From NCBI GenBank assembly GCA_013214525.1, contig JABSSG010000008.1, positions 1 to 35,710 of the forward strand: 35,710 nucleotides of DNA, given 5' to 3'. The translations under genes and the position numbers were made by a program. The DNA is from Rickettsiales bacterium. GTDB lineage: Bacteria; Pseudomonadota; Alphaproteobacteria; Rickettsiales; JABSSG01. This document shows, one piece after another, positions 1-9,488 of the stretch. The notes beneath the pieces were generated by a model, which had not been told where the DNA came from, searched no databases, and was given only the letters and a program-made list of their open reading frames with translations. Numbering within the stretch: the first letter of the stretch is position 1; each line of letters begins with the position of its first letter.

Positions 1-466
1 AGTACCATGATTTTATATCAAAAGAATTTTTACAAATATTCTGCATTTTCTTCGCCATAAACACTACTAATTAATGAGTTAACAATAATAGTTAATAATA
101 AATAATTATATTAACATCTTTTTGAAAAAAATCAAGTATTTTAGAGGATCAACCCATTACACAACAAACTCTTTTTAGAGTTGAATGACCACAACCTATG
201 TCTACCCTGAGTTGTTTAATTATTTAAACAACACAATTTAAATTCTCTATATAATCTTATACTTTACCGAAAAATACAATCTCAACCAAAAAAATATAAA
301 CATCCCATGCTATACAATACCATTTTTTACAAAAGCTGGAAACTGATAAATACATTACTCAATATATATTACCTATCATCTATATCAAATTTCCCTAAGA
401 TTATCGTCAAATTAAATACTAAATGTAAGCTATTTATTTTTTATCCAGAATCAACAATTATGCTTA
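1..466. other. Intergenic region without a recognisable gene
   Basis: This AT-rich stretch lies downstream of the minus-strand der gene. I find no open frame of convincing length or composition, no tRNA and no rRNA. It contains two short inverted repeats: arms 167-172 and 177-182, and a perfect 8-bp stem (211-218 with 225-232) around a 6-base loop. Neither is followed by a good T-tract in the direction of der, so I do not call a terminator. Confidence 0.5.
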
Positions 467-1810
467 TTAAATATAAGGATTCTTAGGTTTTACCTTATAT
501 ATTCTTGTCGGAACACTATGTAATTTAAAATAATCCTGTAGAGAATTTGTTAAGTATTTAAGATAATGGTCAGGGATTTCCTTAGTATGATTTGAAAAAA
601 TTTGAAATACAGGTGGTGAAGACCCTATTTGACTGATAAATTTAATCTTAATCCGTCTACCCAGTTTAGAAAGTGGTGGTTGATGTGCTTCAATGGCCTG
701 AGCAAGCCATTTATTTAATTTAGATGTAGAAATTTTTATATTACACAACTTATTAAGAGCAATAGATTTATCCAGAATTTTATTAATATTTTTCTTTTTC
801 AGTGCTGAAATATAAATAACTTTAGCGTTTGTAAGTTGTGAAAGCTTTCTAGCAACAGTATGACTGATATCATCAACAAACTTAGGATTAATGTTTATCA
901 AGTCTATTTTATTAACAGCAACTATCAAAGGTTTAAACTCATCTTGTATGGCAATATTAGCAAGTTTCAATTCTTGCTTTGTAAGAATATCATCTGCGTT
1001 AGTGAGCAATATTGCAATATCACATATTTTTATTGCTTCTATAGATTTGCTCACCGACAATTTTTCAATTTTATCTTCTATTTTACTTCTCCTACGCATT
1101 CCAGCAGTATCAATGAGCTGTATATTATTATTTTTATAATTTATATCTACAAAGATAGAATCTCTAGTTGTTCCTTCTTCTTTACTGGTTATTAGTCGTT
1201 CCTCATTCAAAAATGAGTTGATAAGAGTTGATTTGCCAACATTAGGCTTACCAATAATAGCTATTTTTAAACTTTTATCTTCTTCCTGTTCTGAATCTTC
1301 ATTTAAAGAGTCTTCTACAACATCACATATTGATTCATAAAGACCATCAAATCCTAAACCATGTTCAGCAGAAACTGAGCATAAAGTTTTATATCCTAGT
1401 TGATGAAACTCATAAAAATTGTTGCTTGCTTGCTTTCTGTCAATTTTGTTTACGACAACAATTACTGGCAAATTTCTTTTTTTTAGCCAAGAAGCTATAG
1501 ATTTATCTTGTGGTGTAATACCAAGCGTTCCATCTACTACAAACAATATCAAATCTGATTTAGAAATCGCTATTATTGTTTGTTTATCTGTTTTACCTTT
1601 TAAGTCTTCACCACTACATATTTTAGAACTTAACCCCGCAGTATCAACTAGCTTAAATTTTAAATCAAATAACTTCCCATCAGCTATTTTATAATCCCTA
1701 GTAACACCTGCATAATCACTTGTAATAGCCTTTTGAGAACTAGCAACAAATCTATTAAATAAAGTAGACTTGCCTACATTTGCATTGCCAATTATTGAGA
1801 TAGTATGCAT
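467..1810 (-). CDS. der: Ribosome biogenesis GTPase Der (EngA)
   Basis: Der is a tandem-domain GTPase that helps mature the 50S ribosomal subunit in the cytoplasm. The protein shows two complete G domains: P-loop GNANVGKST at about residues 8-16 and GKPNVGKST at about 186-194, each followed by a DTAG G3 motif and an NKID G4 motif. A KH-like C-terminal domain of about 100 residues follows. At 447 residues it has the usual family length. The ATG at 1808-1810 is only 2 bases past the bamB stop, so it is the last gene of the unit YfgM-like, bamB, der, an order also seen in gammaproteobacteria (yfgM-bamB-der). Nothing looks damaged. Identification is secure; regulation is probably by the upstream operon promoter. 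Confidence 0.97.
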   Translation of the reverse strand: MHTISIIGNANVGKSTLFNRFVASSQKAITSDYAGVTRDYKIADGKLFDLKFKLVDTAGLSSKICSGEDLKGKTDKQTIIAISKSDLILFVVDGTLGITPQDKSIASWLKKRNLPVIVVVNKIDRKQASNNFYEFHQLGYKTLCSVSAEHGLGFDGLYESICDVVEDSLNEDSEQEEDKSLKIAIIGKPNVGKSTLINSFLNEERLITSKEEGTTRDSIFVDINYKNNNIQLIDTAGMRRRSKIEDKIEKLSVSKSIEAIKICDIAILLTNADDILTKQELKLANIAIQDEFKPLIVAVNKIDLININPKFVDDISHTVARKLSQLTNAKVIYISALKKKNINKILDKSIALNKLCNIKISTSKLNKWLAQAIEAHQPPLSKLGRRIKIKFISQIGSSPPVFQIFSNHTKEIPDHYLKYLTNSLQDYFKLHSVPTRIYKVKPKNPYI

Positions 1811-1812
1811 AT

Positions 1813-3090
1813 TTAATTAAAAACAAGTAGATTTCCTCGGTTTGAAAGCAAATATAAACCGTTTTTTGTTGCAATTGGTGAAGCATATTTTGCTTTAGGA
1901 ATCTGAATTTTTTGTATTATTTTTCCTGTAAATGGTGAAATAACAAATAATATGCCATCCATTGAGGAAAGAAATAATTTCTTATTTACCATAATAGGTC
2001 GTGAATTAAAAACATGTTTGGATAAGTTTTGTATCCATTTAGCTTTACCAGTAAGTTTATTAATGGCTGACAATTGAGAGTTATTATTGATAGTAAAAAT
2101 ATAATCTCCTGCAAGCCATATTGAGTTTCCTCCTGCATAATGATTATTCCACTGAATATCTCCTGTCATAAGATTTAAGGCATAGATCCCCCCTTTAAAA
2201 CTTGATATATAGGCAACATCATTACTAACTACAGGTGTGTATAAATCTCCTATAGCAGAAAACTTCTCATCTAATGCTAAATTCCATAGTTGTTTACCCT
2301 CTGCTATATTCACTGCATAAACTTGTCCTACTGAATAAGGAACTATTATCAGATCTTTATAAGCTACAAGAGAAGAAGTTTTTATCACCCCTAATTGTTC
2401 AACAGCACCTTCACTAACCCATACCAATAATCCTGTAGATAAATCTAAACAGTATAATTTATTATCTATAGTAAGAACAAATACCTTGTTTTTATAAATA
2501 ATTGGCGATGTTTTTGATATATTGCTCATTTTATATTGCCATTTCTCTTTTCCTGTATCAGGATCCAAAATTTTGAGACTATCACTCCCATATGTCACGG
2601 CTAAGTAGCCATTTATAACAAAGAGTCCTCCACCTCTAAAAGCATCTTCTTCAGTATTATTAAAAGCTTGACTCCATATTGGGTTTTTTAGATCAGACAA
2701 ATCATATGCATATACGATTGATTTATTTCCAAGAACAAATAATTTATTTTTGAGAATAACAGGAGTATTACCTACAAACTGATAATCTTTATTAAATGCA
2801 TCATGAAGTTTATAACTATAGCTTCTCGACAGATTAGCCTTTAACGATGCTGAAATATTTTGGGGAGTTGTATTAAACACTCCTCCACTATTGTGCCAAT
2901 ACTGATTTTTTCTGGCATCTGGAATAATGATAGCTTTCTTTTTTAAAGAACTATCTACTTCAAATAATCGAATAGATTTCGTATCCACATCTTTATATTT
3001 AGAAACATCTATTTCTTTCTCAGTGTTGCTACAAGCCACTTGTATTACAATAAAAACAAGTACAACTAAACGTTTAAATAATTTCTGCAT
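1813..3090 (-). CDS. bamB: Outer membrane assembly lipoprotein BamB (PQQ-like beta-propeller)
   Basis: BamB is the beta-propeller lipoprotein of the BAM complex, which inserts beta-barrel proteins into the outer membrane. The N-terminus has a basic start, a hydrophobic core and Cys20 in a lipobox-like context (QVAC, with Gln rather than Leu at -3). The remainder consists of repeated PQQ-like blades with recurring G-x-[IVL]-x-A-[LIV] and W-x2-[DNS] patterns, for example GGIYALNLMTGDIQWN, GKQLWN and GKEKWQ. The length of 425 residues is slightly above the E. coli protein. It sits between the YfgM-like gene (15-base gap) and der (2-base gap), which matches the conserved neighbourhood and supports BamB over a quinoprotein dehydrogenase. 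The porin at 31506 is a plausible client (inference). Confidence 0.9.
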   Translation of the reverse strand: MQKLFKRLVVLVFIVIQVACSNTEKEIDVSKYKDVDTKSIRLFEVDSSLKKKAIIIPDARKNQYWHNSGGVFNTTPQNISASLKANLSRSYSYKLHDAFNKDYQFVGNTPVILKNKLFVLGNKSIVYAYDLSDLKNPIWSQAFNNTEEDAFRGGGLFVINGYLAVTYGSDSLKILDPDTGKEKWQYKMSNISKTSPIIYKNKVFVLTIDNKLYCLDLSTGLLVWVSEGAVEQLGVIKTSSLVAYKDLIIVPYSVGQVYAVNIAEGKQLWNLALDEKFSAIGDLYTPVVSNDVAYISSFKGGIYALNLMTGDIQWNNHYAGGNSIWLAGDYIFTINNNSQLSAINKLTGKAKWIQNLSKHVFNSRPIMVNKKLFLSSMDGILFVISPFTGKIIQKIQIPKAKYASPIATKNGLYLLSNRGNLLVFN

Positions 3091-3105
3091 GAATAATTTC
3101 CATTA

Positions 3106-3774
3106 TTAGGGTTTCAAATAATTTTCTAATATTGCATTAGAGAAAAATTTTATATTTTGTGGTGTCTTATCATCTTTATGTAAGTCTCCTAAAACATTTA
3201 AACCTTCATTTCGTTGGTTTGTTTCAATTAAAAGCTGTCCTAAAAGTAACTTTATCATATATAAATAAGGCTCATTATCTTTTTTAGCGGCTTTTTTAGT
3301 AGTTTTTTTTAGTATATCTAAAATTTTTTCATTATACTTGCTTACTTCATATTTCATCACAAGTTCTGCAGCTTTTATTTTTGCTAAATTAGAAATCTCA
3401 GGCTCTTTTTCAGAATCTTCTATAATACTTAATAATAATTGAATTGCTCTAGTATATTCTTTGTTCTGAACTAATGAATTAACATATTGAAATCTCGCAA
3501 ATTTTGAATAAATACTCTTCTTAAATGGTATAAGTTTGCCAAAATCACCTTCTTTTATCTTATCTATTTTATTATCCGCTATAAACAAATTATAATATTC
3601 TTCAGACAATTGTTCTTGCTCATTAATAGCTTCATTCCTTAAGTAAAAATAAAAAGCTATGATGACAAATATTACAGCTATAAAAGCTATTATTCCTTTG
3701 TAATGTTTTTTAGCAAACAAATGAAATTTTTCTCTTTGTAAGTCTTGCTCTATTTCTTTAAATATATCTGTCAT
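3106..3774 (-). CDS. YfgM-like membrane-anchored tetratricopeptide protein
   Basis: This 222-residue protein has a cytoplasmic N-terminus of about 26 residues, one transmembrane helix at about 27-45, then a helical region of TPR-like character. That is the architecture of the YfgM/TPR_21 family, whose E. coli member is an inner-membrane partner of the Sec translocon and periplasmic chaperones. It is first in a minus-strand unit with bamB and der, as in many proteobacteria. The helical part is lysine-rich and contains a basic run KKTTKKAAKK at about 155-165. Family membership is judged from topology and gene order, as sequence similarity in this family is weak. An alternative is an unrelated single-span coiled-coil protein. 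Confidence 0.72.
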   Translation of the reverse strand: MTDIFKEIEQDLQREKFHLFAKKHYKGIIAFIAVIFVIIAFYFYLRNEAINEQEQLSEEYYNLFIADNKIDKIKEGDFGKLIPFKKSIYSKFARFQYVNSLVQNKEYTRAIQLLLSIIEDSEKEPEISNLAKIKAAELVMKYEVSKYNEKILDILKKTTKKAAKKDNEPYLYMIKLLLGQLLIETNQRNEGLNVLGDLHKDDKTPQNIKFFSNAILENYLKP

Positions 3775-3840
3775 ATGGTTTATAATGTGAGTATAGCTTT
3801 ATGTAATTCAATATTTATGAGTATACCAATTGTTCTTGAA

Positions 3841-4395
3841 TTAGCAACTTCCCGAGTGATCTATATATTGTATCATATTAACATTAATCAAATCTAAATA
3901 TTTCCCCCATTTATTTTTGTTCTCTTCCTCAAATATTATTTTTTTATTAGCAGGAGCAACTAACCAATCATTATTTATTATTTCTTCTTCTAGCTGCCCA
4001 CTAGCCCATCCACAATAACCAAATATAAATAAACTATCTTTAGAGGTTCTTCTTTTAGCCATAGTCTTTAATGAGGATATATTTGAACTTAATTTGATTA
4101 ATGGATCTGTGCCTAACTTAACTTTTTTATCAAATTGCAGTATAAATCCTTTTTCGATTTCCATAGGCCCACCTGCATAAGCTTTAGTAGATTTTAAAGG
4201 AATATCTTGTTTCTCATGCTTCACAACAACGTTCCCTTCAAACTCAGTTAAAGGTTGATTTACTATTACCCCAACAGAACCTTCTATAGAATTACGTAAA
4301 ACGTAAATAACAGTTCTAGAGAAATAAGACCTTGTGCTAAGAACTGGGCTAGCAATTAACACTTTCCCCATCAAATTATTTTCAAGCGATAACAT
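3841..4395 (-). CDS. YqgE/AlgH family protein (UPF0301, DUF179)
   Basis: The protein is a 184-residue member of the YqgE/AlgH family, widespread small cytoplasmic proteins of unresolved function; AlgH was named for an effect on alginate regulation in Pseudomonas. Recognisable family landmarks are the early L-x-G-K-V-L-I-A-S-P, the GSVGVIVNQPL segment at about 38-48, AYAGGPMEIEKGFIL in the middle, and FGYCGWASGQLEEEI followed by NDWLVAPA toward the C-terminus. The length is normal. It is read alone from its own promoter (4466-4494), with a roughly 65-base leader. Downstream lies the YfgM-like gene after 66 bases, so read-through into that unit is possible. No molecular role is assigned. Confidence 0.9.
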   Translation of the reverse strand: MLSLENNLMGKVLIASPVLSTRSYFSRTVIYVLRNSIEGSVGVIVNQPLTEFEGNVVVKHEKQDIPLKSTKAYAGGPMEIEKGFILQFDKKVKLGTDPLIKLSSNISSLKTMAKRRTSKDSLFIFGYCGWASGQLEEEIINNDWLVAPANKKIIFEEENKNKWGKYLDLINVNMIQYIDHSGSC

Positions 4396-4465
4396 AGTTT
4401 ACTTTGCATAAATATACTAACCCTACTTAAAAGCTGGAGATCCCAGATATGATCAGCATCCCCTA

Positions 4466-4494
4466 ATAATAAGAGAAAAGTAGCGTTGTATCAA
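4466..4494 (-). promoter_or_regulatory. Predicted sigma-70 promoter for the yqgE-like gene
   Basis: Read on the minus strand: TTGATA (4494-4489), 17-base spacer, TATTAT (4471-4466). Transcription would start near 4459, leaving a leader of about 65 bases that contains a short hairpin (CTGG/CCAG with a GATCT loop) followed by TTTT just upstream of the gene. Confidence 0.6.
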
Positions 4495-4560
4495 CTATTT
4501 ATTACATCTCATATAGACCCCTGTTCCTTTTATACCCATTACACTTGAAGAGCCCTAGTT

Positions 4561-6309
4561 TTAAATTGCCTGCATCTCCCATAATTTTTTATAAAAACCA
4601 TCTTGTTTCCTTATCAAACCATTATGCGTTCCTTCTTCAACTATTTTACCCTTATCTAAAACAATAATTCTATCCATATGTTTTAAAGTAGATAATCTAT
4701 GTGCTACAGCAATAACAGTGGCTTTATTGTCTTCTAACATTTCGTTTAAAGAATCTTGAATTAGTTGTTCAGTTGGCGTATCTAAGCTACTGGTTGCTTC
4801 ATCTAAAATTAAAATAGGTGAATTTTTTAATATGGCTCTGGCAATTGCCACTCTTTGTCTTTGTCCACCACTCAGTTTTACCCCTCTTTCTCCCACGACA
4901 GTTTTATAACCATACGGCATTTGTAAAATATCACGATGAATTTTTGCTTTTTTACATGCATTAATAATTTCTACATCAGATGCATTATATTTAGCCAACC
5001 TTAAGTTTTCATTAATACTTCTATGGAACATAGTAATATCTTGCGGAATAATAGAAATTATTTCTCTAAGAGATTCCTGAGAGATATCTTTTATATCAAT
5101 ATCATCGATTGAAATTTTACCAGCACCAACATCAAAATACCTCAACAAACATTTTATCAAAGTAGTCTTGCCAGCTCCTGACATGCCAACAATACCAAGA
5201 CGCTCTCTTGGTCTAATATCAAGATTAAATTTAGAAAGTATCAACTTTCCTTTTTTGCCATAAGAAAAGTTAACTTTTGAATATTTAATAACACCCCTAA
5301 CATCATTTAAAATATGTGCATTAGGCTTATCTTTTACACCTAAAGGGGTATTAACAAAATTATATGAAGATCTCAATTGAGCTATGCTTGGGTTGATATT
5401 GAATAATAAACTTTCCAAAAATTTATCTAGGTGGACATGAATCTTTAATGTCATCATTGCTATAAATGCAAATCCACCTGCCGTAATATACCCATTACGA
5501 TATAAATAAGCTAATAGATAAATTTGAGCAGCACTCATCACTACTACAATCGCAGTATCAGCATTATCTACAAAATAAGCATCATATTTTCTTGTTTTTC
5601 TATCCCAATTTACCCATTTAGTAATTGATGGTTTTAATTTCAACTTAAACTCGGTTAGAATATTGCCGATAATTTTTATCCCAAAAATATTAGTTATGGA
5701 ATCATTAACTATTCCTATTGTCTCCTGTCTAGCATTAATACATGTTTGTTGCAGTTGCATTTGTTTTCTTAACAGGAAATATATCAATGGCGTGTGAATA
5801 GCAATAAATACTATAAATAACAATGCTGACCATATATTAACCTTAAATAAAAAAAACAAGGCTATAAATATAGCTGCAACAGCCCTAGAGTTATCAAAAA
5901 AATGACTTATCAACACACCTAAACTACTTTGAAAATCAGCAATCTTATTAGATATTTCTCCAGATAAATGAGAATCAAACCAATGTAATGAATGACGAAC
6001 TGTCTTACTATAAATATCAGTTATGGTTTGTTCAATAATCATAGGCATGTATTTTGCGTCTAAAAGCCTACTTATAAAGAATACCCCATGGAATATTAAA
6101 TTGTAAAAAACAAACAAAAACAGTAAATAGCTTAACTCAGCATTTTCTTTTGATGCTATTGCGTCAATGATTTCTTTTATTTTATAATCAACTGAAATCT
6201 CAAATATCGCTGCAGATATATAAAGGCAAACTGATGCTAAGAAATATATCTTGTACTTTGAAACAAGAACTAAAATATATTTTTTTAAGTTAATATTGTC
6301 TATATTCAT
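4561..6309 (-). CDS. ABC exporter, fused membrane and ATPase domains
   Basis: This is a half-size ABC exporter: an N-terminal membrane domain with about six helices (residues 1-310) fused to a nucleotide-binding domain. Visible NBD motifs are Walker A GMSGAGKTT at 375-383, Q-loop Gln at about 423, signature LSGGQ at 479-483 and Walker B ILILDE at 499-504, followed by the D-loop and H-loop (AVAHRLS). All are intact, so it should be an active homodimeric transporter in the inner membrane. The substrate cannot be read from sequence; MsbA-like lipid flippases and drug or peptide exporters share this layout. Its ATG overlaps the serS stop by 4 bases, indicating translational coupling in the tatC-serS-ABC unit. 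Confidence 0.9.
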   Translation of the reverse strand: MNIDNINLKKYILVLVSKYKIYFLASVCLYISAAIFEISVDYKIKEIIDAIASKENAELSYLLFLFVFYNLIFHGVFFISRLLDAKYMPMIIEQTITDIYSKTVRHSLHWFDSHLSGEISNKIADFQSSLGVLISHFFDNSRAVAAIFIALFFLFKVNIWSALLFIVFIAIHTPLIYFLLRKQMQLQQTCINARQETIGIVNDSITNIFGIKIIGNILTEFKLKLKPSITKWVNWDRKTRKYDAYFVDNADTAIVVVMSAAQIYLLAYLYRNGYITAGGFAFIAMMTLKIHVHLDKFLESLLFNINPSIAQLRSSYNFVNTPLGVKDKPNAHILNDVRGVIKYSKVNFSYGKKGKLILSKFNLDIRPRERLGIVGMSGAGKTTLIKCLLRYFDVGAGKISIDDIDIKDISQESLREIISIIPQDITMFHRSINENLRLAKYNASDVEIINACKKAKIHRDILQMPYGYKTVVGERGVKLSGGQRQRVAIARAILKNSPILILDEATSSLDTPTEQLIQDSLNEMLEDNKATVIAVAHRLSTLKHMDRIIVLDKGKIVEEGTHNGLIRKQDGFYKKLWEMQAI

Positions 6310-7583
6310 TGCTTTGAGATAAATTTCTGTCCGCCCATATAATTATGAAGCACTTTAGGAATTGCAATCGATCCATCTTCTTCTTGATAATTCTCTAAAA
6401 TTGCAACTAAAGCACGACCTACAGCCACACCTGTACCATTCATGGTAAAAGGATGTTCTAATTCATTATCATCATTCTTACGATACCTTGTTCTCATACG
6501 TCGTGCTTGAAATTGTCCACAAATAGAACAGCTAGAAATTTCTCTATAGCAATTTTGACTCGGCAACCATACTTCAAAATCATAAGATTTTTCTGCATGA
6601 AACCCTGTATCTCCCTCACATTTTAACACTTTCCTAAAAGGCAACTCAAGACGCTCTAAAACTTTCTGAGCAGATGTCATCAAGTTTCTATATTCTTCCA
6701 CATATTGTGCTTTGGTACAAATTACTACCAATTCTACCTTATAGAATTGATGCTGTCTGATCATTCCTCGTGTATCCTTACCAGCACTACCTGCTTCTGA
6801 TCTAAAATTAGCGTTAAAGGATGCGTATCTAATCGGTAAAATATCTTCTTTAATTATGTTATCAGCTACTAAATTTACAAGCGATACTTCAGCTGTAGGA
6901 ACTAACCACATATTATTTGTTGTTACAAAAGAATCTTCAGCAAATTTTGGTAATTGACCTGCAGCATACATGGATTTCGGTAATACCAAAAGAGGAGGTG
7001 AAACTTCTTGAAAACCACTCTCTTTCGTATGAATATCAAGCATAAAATGTCCTAAAGCTCTTTCAAGCTTTGCCAAATCACCCTTTAAAGTAACAAACCG
7101 ACTACCAGAAATTTTTGCTGTTTGAACAAAATCCATTAACCCAAGATTTTCCCCTAAATCAAAATGAGCCTTAGGTTTAAAAGAAAATTGACGTGTAGTG
7201 CCATGTGTTGAAATAACTCTATTATCATCATCTGCATTACCAGATGGCACATCTACTGCAAGTAAATTTGGTAGTTTTTTGAGTAAATCATCAAAAATTT
7301 CTATTGCTTCTCTTTCTTTCTGCTGAACTGACTCAATATTCTTTTTTATATTTTTTACTTGCTCTTTTAATGAATCAAATTCATCTCCTGTTTTATTTTT
7401 AAGATGAGCAACTGCACTTGATTTTTCATTTTTTAATTTTTGCAAACTTTGTAATTCCGTCGTCAATTTTCTGCGTAGCTCGTCTGCAGCTAATATCTCC
7501 TTCGAAGCATTTACAACTCCTCGTCTAGCTAAAATTTGATCAAATTCTTTAGAGTGATTTCTTATAAATTCAATGCTATGCAT
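6306..7583 (-). CDS. serS: Seryl-tRNA synthetase
   Basis: A class II aminoacyl-tRNA synthetase that charges tRNA-Ser (and tRNA-Sec where present). The 425-residue protein has the N-terminal antiparallel coiled-coil tRNA arm (about residues 30-105, Lys/Glu/Gln-rich) and the catalytic core. Motif 2 is FRSEAGSAGKDTRGMIRQHQF, and motif 3 shows the GVAVGRALVAILENYQ pattern near the C-terminus; the segment LVPTAEVSLVNL precedes motif 2. All are intact and the length is typical. It lies 10 bases after tatC and overlaps the ABC exporter gene by 4 bases. The tatC-serS neighbourhood is common in alphaproteobacteria. Confidence 0.97.
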   Translation of the reverse strand: MHSIEFIRNHSKEFDQILARRGVVNASKEILAADELRRKLTTELQSLQKLKNEKSSAVAHLKNKTGDEFDSLKEQVKNIKKNIESVQQKEREAIEIFDDLLKKLPNLLAVDVPSGNADDDNRVISTHGTTRQFSFKPKAHFDLGENLGLMDFVQTAKISGSRFVTLKGDLAKLERALGHFMLDIHTKESGFQEVSPPLLVLPKSMYAAGQLPKFAEDSFVTTNNMWLVPTAEVSLVNLVADNIIKEDILPIRYASFNANFRSEAGSAGKDTRGMIRQHQFYKVELVVICTKAQYVEEYRNLMTSAQKVLERLELPFRKVLKCEGDTGFHAEKSYDFEVWLPSQNCYREISSCSICGQFQARRMRTRYRKNDDNELEHPFTMNGTGVAVGRALVAILENYQEEDGSIAIPKVLHNYMGGQKFISKQ

Positions 7584-7593
7584 TCCAATTTCC

Positions 7594-8352
7594 CTATTTG
7601 AATATTACACATCCCAAAATAGATATTTCATAAAGCAAAATCATAATGCTAGCAAGAATAATCTGGCTTAAAGCATCAGGAGGAGTAATTATAGCAGCTA
7701 TTGCAAATATCAAAACTATTACAATTCGCCTATTTTTCTTCAGAGTATTTACCGTCAATAAACCTATTTTATTCAATAAAATAAGAATCACTGGCAATTG
7801 AAAAGCAATCCCAAAGGAAAACATAATCTGTGTAGCTAAATGTAAATATTCACTAATTTTAGGATAAAGTTTAATTGATATTGCATTTTCTACATTAGCA
7901 CTGGTCTCAAAACTTAAAAAGAATTTCCATGCTGCTATTAAGATATATTTATATGAAATAGTGATTCCTATCAGAAATAAGCTCGGAACAGCACATAATA
8001 ATAAATAAGCATATTTTTTTTCATGAGATTTTAATCCTGGCAAAGCAAATATAAAAATCTGCATAAATAAAAATGGGATTGTTACAAGCAAAGCAATAAA
8101 AAAAGCTAATTCTAAATAGGTCATAAAAGCTTCTGTGAGCTGGGTATAGACGATCTCTCTATTACCCCCACAACATTTTAAAAGGGGATTAAGCAAGAAC
8201 ATATAAATTTCTTTTGCATATATATAACTTGCCATAAATATAAGAACAAAAAAAACAGCAACTCGAGTTATATGTCGCCGTAATTCTAAAAAATGAGTTT
8301 TGAATGGTAGGTCTTTGGTCAATATGTTAATTCGTTCATATATATTATACAT
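7594..8352 (-). CDS. tatC: Sec-independent protein translocase TatC
   Basis: TatC is the polytopic receptor of the twin-arginine export pathway and recognises folded precursor proteins at the inner membrane. The 252-residue protein has the family's six hydrophobic segments and the signature opening THFLELRRHI around residues 19-28. The conserved LPG region occurs in the first periplasmic/cytoplasmic loops (IFALPGLKSHEKKYAYLL), and a late segment ends in TPPD (ITPPDALSQI). The annotated ATG gives an N-terminus about 15 residues longer than usual; a TTG codon at residue 12 (before TKDLPFK) is an alternative start. No tatA or tatB is visible here. serS follows 10 bases later. Confidence 0.95.
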   Translation of the reverse strand: MYNIYERINILTKDLPFKTHFLELRRHITRVAVFFVLIFMASYIYAKEIYMFLLNPLLKCCGGNREIVYTQLTEAFMTYLELAFFIALLVTIPFLFMQIFIFALPGLKSHEKKYAYLLLCAVPSLFLIGITISYKYILIAAWKFFLSFETSANVENAISIKLYPKISEYLHLATQIMFSFGIAFQLPVILILLNKIGLLTVNTLKKNRRIVIVLIFAIAAIITPPDALSQIILASIMILLYEISILGCVIFK

Positions 8353-8375
8353 TATAGATACAACATATTGTTGGG

Positions 8376-8404
8376 TTGTGCAAATCTAAAAAATGTTCTA
8401 AAAT
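8376..8404 (+). promoter_or_regulatory. Predicted promoter for the PLP enzyme / ZnuA-like pair
   Basis: TTGTGC (8376-8381), 17-base spacer, TAAAAT (8399-8404), 31 bases before the ATG at 8436; a GAGGG ribosome-binding site precedes that start. The divergent tatC gene begins 24 bases to the left, so this short gap must serve both directions. A small palindrome, CAACA-TAT-TGTTG at 8361-8373, sits between the two. Confidence 0.55.
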
Positions 8405-8435
8405 CGATCCGATTTAAATTAAAGAGGGTAAATGT

Positions 8436-9488
8436 ATGACTGTTGATATTGACGAACAGATTATAGAGCAAGTTACATTAGAAAAAATCATAGAATCCTC
8501 AAAGAATATATCTGATTTTCTGCAGGATACACCAACAATTTCTATCGATGGATTTATTGAATGTTTTAACCATGATGTGTTTTTCAAACTTGAAAACTTA
8601 CAAAAAACTGGTTCTTTCAAAATTCGTGGCGTAATAAACGCTCTTGTTAATTTAAAAAAAAATAATGCTCTTCCAAATAAAATTGTAAGTTATGGCTCAG
8701 GAAATCATGGTATAGCTCTAGCTTGGGCAAGCAAAGCTTTTGGTATAAAAGAGATCAAATTATACTTGCCTCACTCTGTAGCCAAGATAAAAAGAAACTT
8801 AGCACATAAATACGGAGCAAAGATTATTCAAACAAAAACAATATCAGAAGCAAAAAAACTAGCAGAAACTGAAGCTAATATAGCCAAATACACATTAATT
8901 GCCCCCTCAAACAACAATGATATTATTACTGGAGCAGCTACAGTTGCTTATGAATCTTTACAAACTCAGCAAGGATTTGAAGCTATTTTTATTCCTATGG
9001 CTGGAGTTGATTTATCTGCAGGCACCCTTATAACTAAAAATTACTTATCTCCTACAACTAAAGTATATGCTGGAGAACCAAAAGAAATAAATGATGATCT
9101 TTATCAATACAAACCAGATACATTATCACAATTTGAAGAAGCACTTCATACTATAGCAGATGGTACAGCAGCATTGGGTATCACTAAGAAGATTTTCAAT
9201 CATGTAAAACATTTAGATGGTGTATATAAAATATCAGAAAAGGAAATTAAGTATTGGACTACACAATTTTATAAATTCACTAAAAATTTTTGTGAACCAA
9301 GCTCAGCTTTAGCATTAGCAGCTGCACATAGATGGCTTGAGATACAAGAAGATGAAACTCGTAAAAAAATATTGATTATAGTTACAGGAAGTAATATATC
9401 TAGTGCTACACAGAAGAAAATTCTGCATAGCAAACTTTCAGAGATGACCCCCTCTGAACTAAACTTCCATAATAAATATGTTACATAA
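8436..9488 (+). CDS. Divergent PLP-dependent enzyme of the serine/threonine dehydratase family
   Basis: Fold type II PLP enzyme, 350 residues, similar in layout to serine racemase, threonine dehydratase and 3-hydroxyaspartate lyases. The PLP-binding lysine lies in QKTGSFKIRG (Lys62). The substrate-binding loop is SYGSGNHG (85-92) instead of the usual SSGNHA. The glycine-rich loop that normally grips the PLP phosphate (GGGGL-x-SG) is replaced by MAGVDLSAG (188-196). The late EPSSALALAAA and VTGSNIS elements match EPAGA and SGGN regions in modified form. The reaction is therefore uncertain; a changed substrate or loss of classical activity are both possible. The start has a good Shine-Dalgarno (GAGGG). 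The 3' end overlaps the ZnuA-like gene by 11 bases. Confidence 0.8.
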   Translation: MTVDIDEQIIEQVTLEKIIESSKNISDFLQDTPTISIDGFIECFNHDVFFKLENLQKTGSFKIRGVINALVNLKKNNALPNKIVSYGSGNHGIALAWASKAFGIKEIKLYLPHSVAKIKRNLAHKYGAKIIQTKTISEAKKLAETEANIAKYTLIAPSNNNDIITGAATVAYESLQTQQGFEAIFIPMAGVDLSAGTLITKNYLSPTTKVYAGEPKEINDDLYQYKPDTLSQFEEALHTIADGTAALGITKKIFNHVKHLDGVYKISEKEIKYWTTQFYKFTKNFCEPSSALALAAAHRWLEIQEDETRKKILIIVTGSNISSATQKKILHSKLSEMTPSELNFHNKYVT

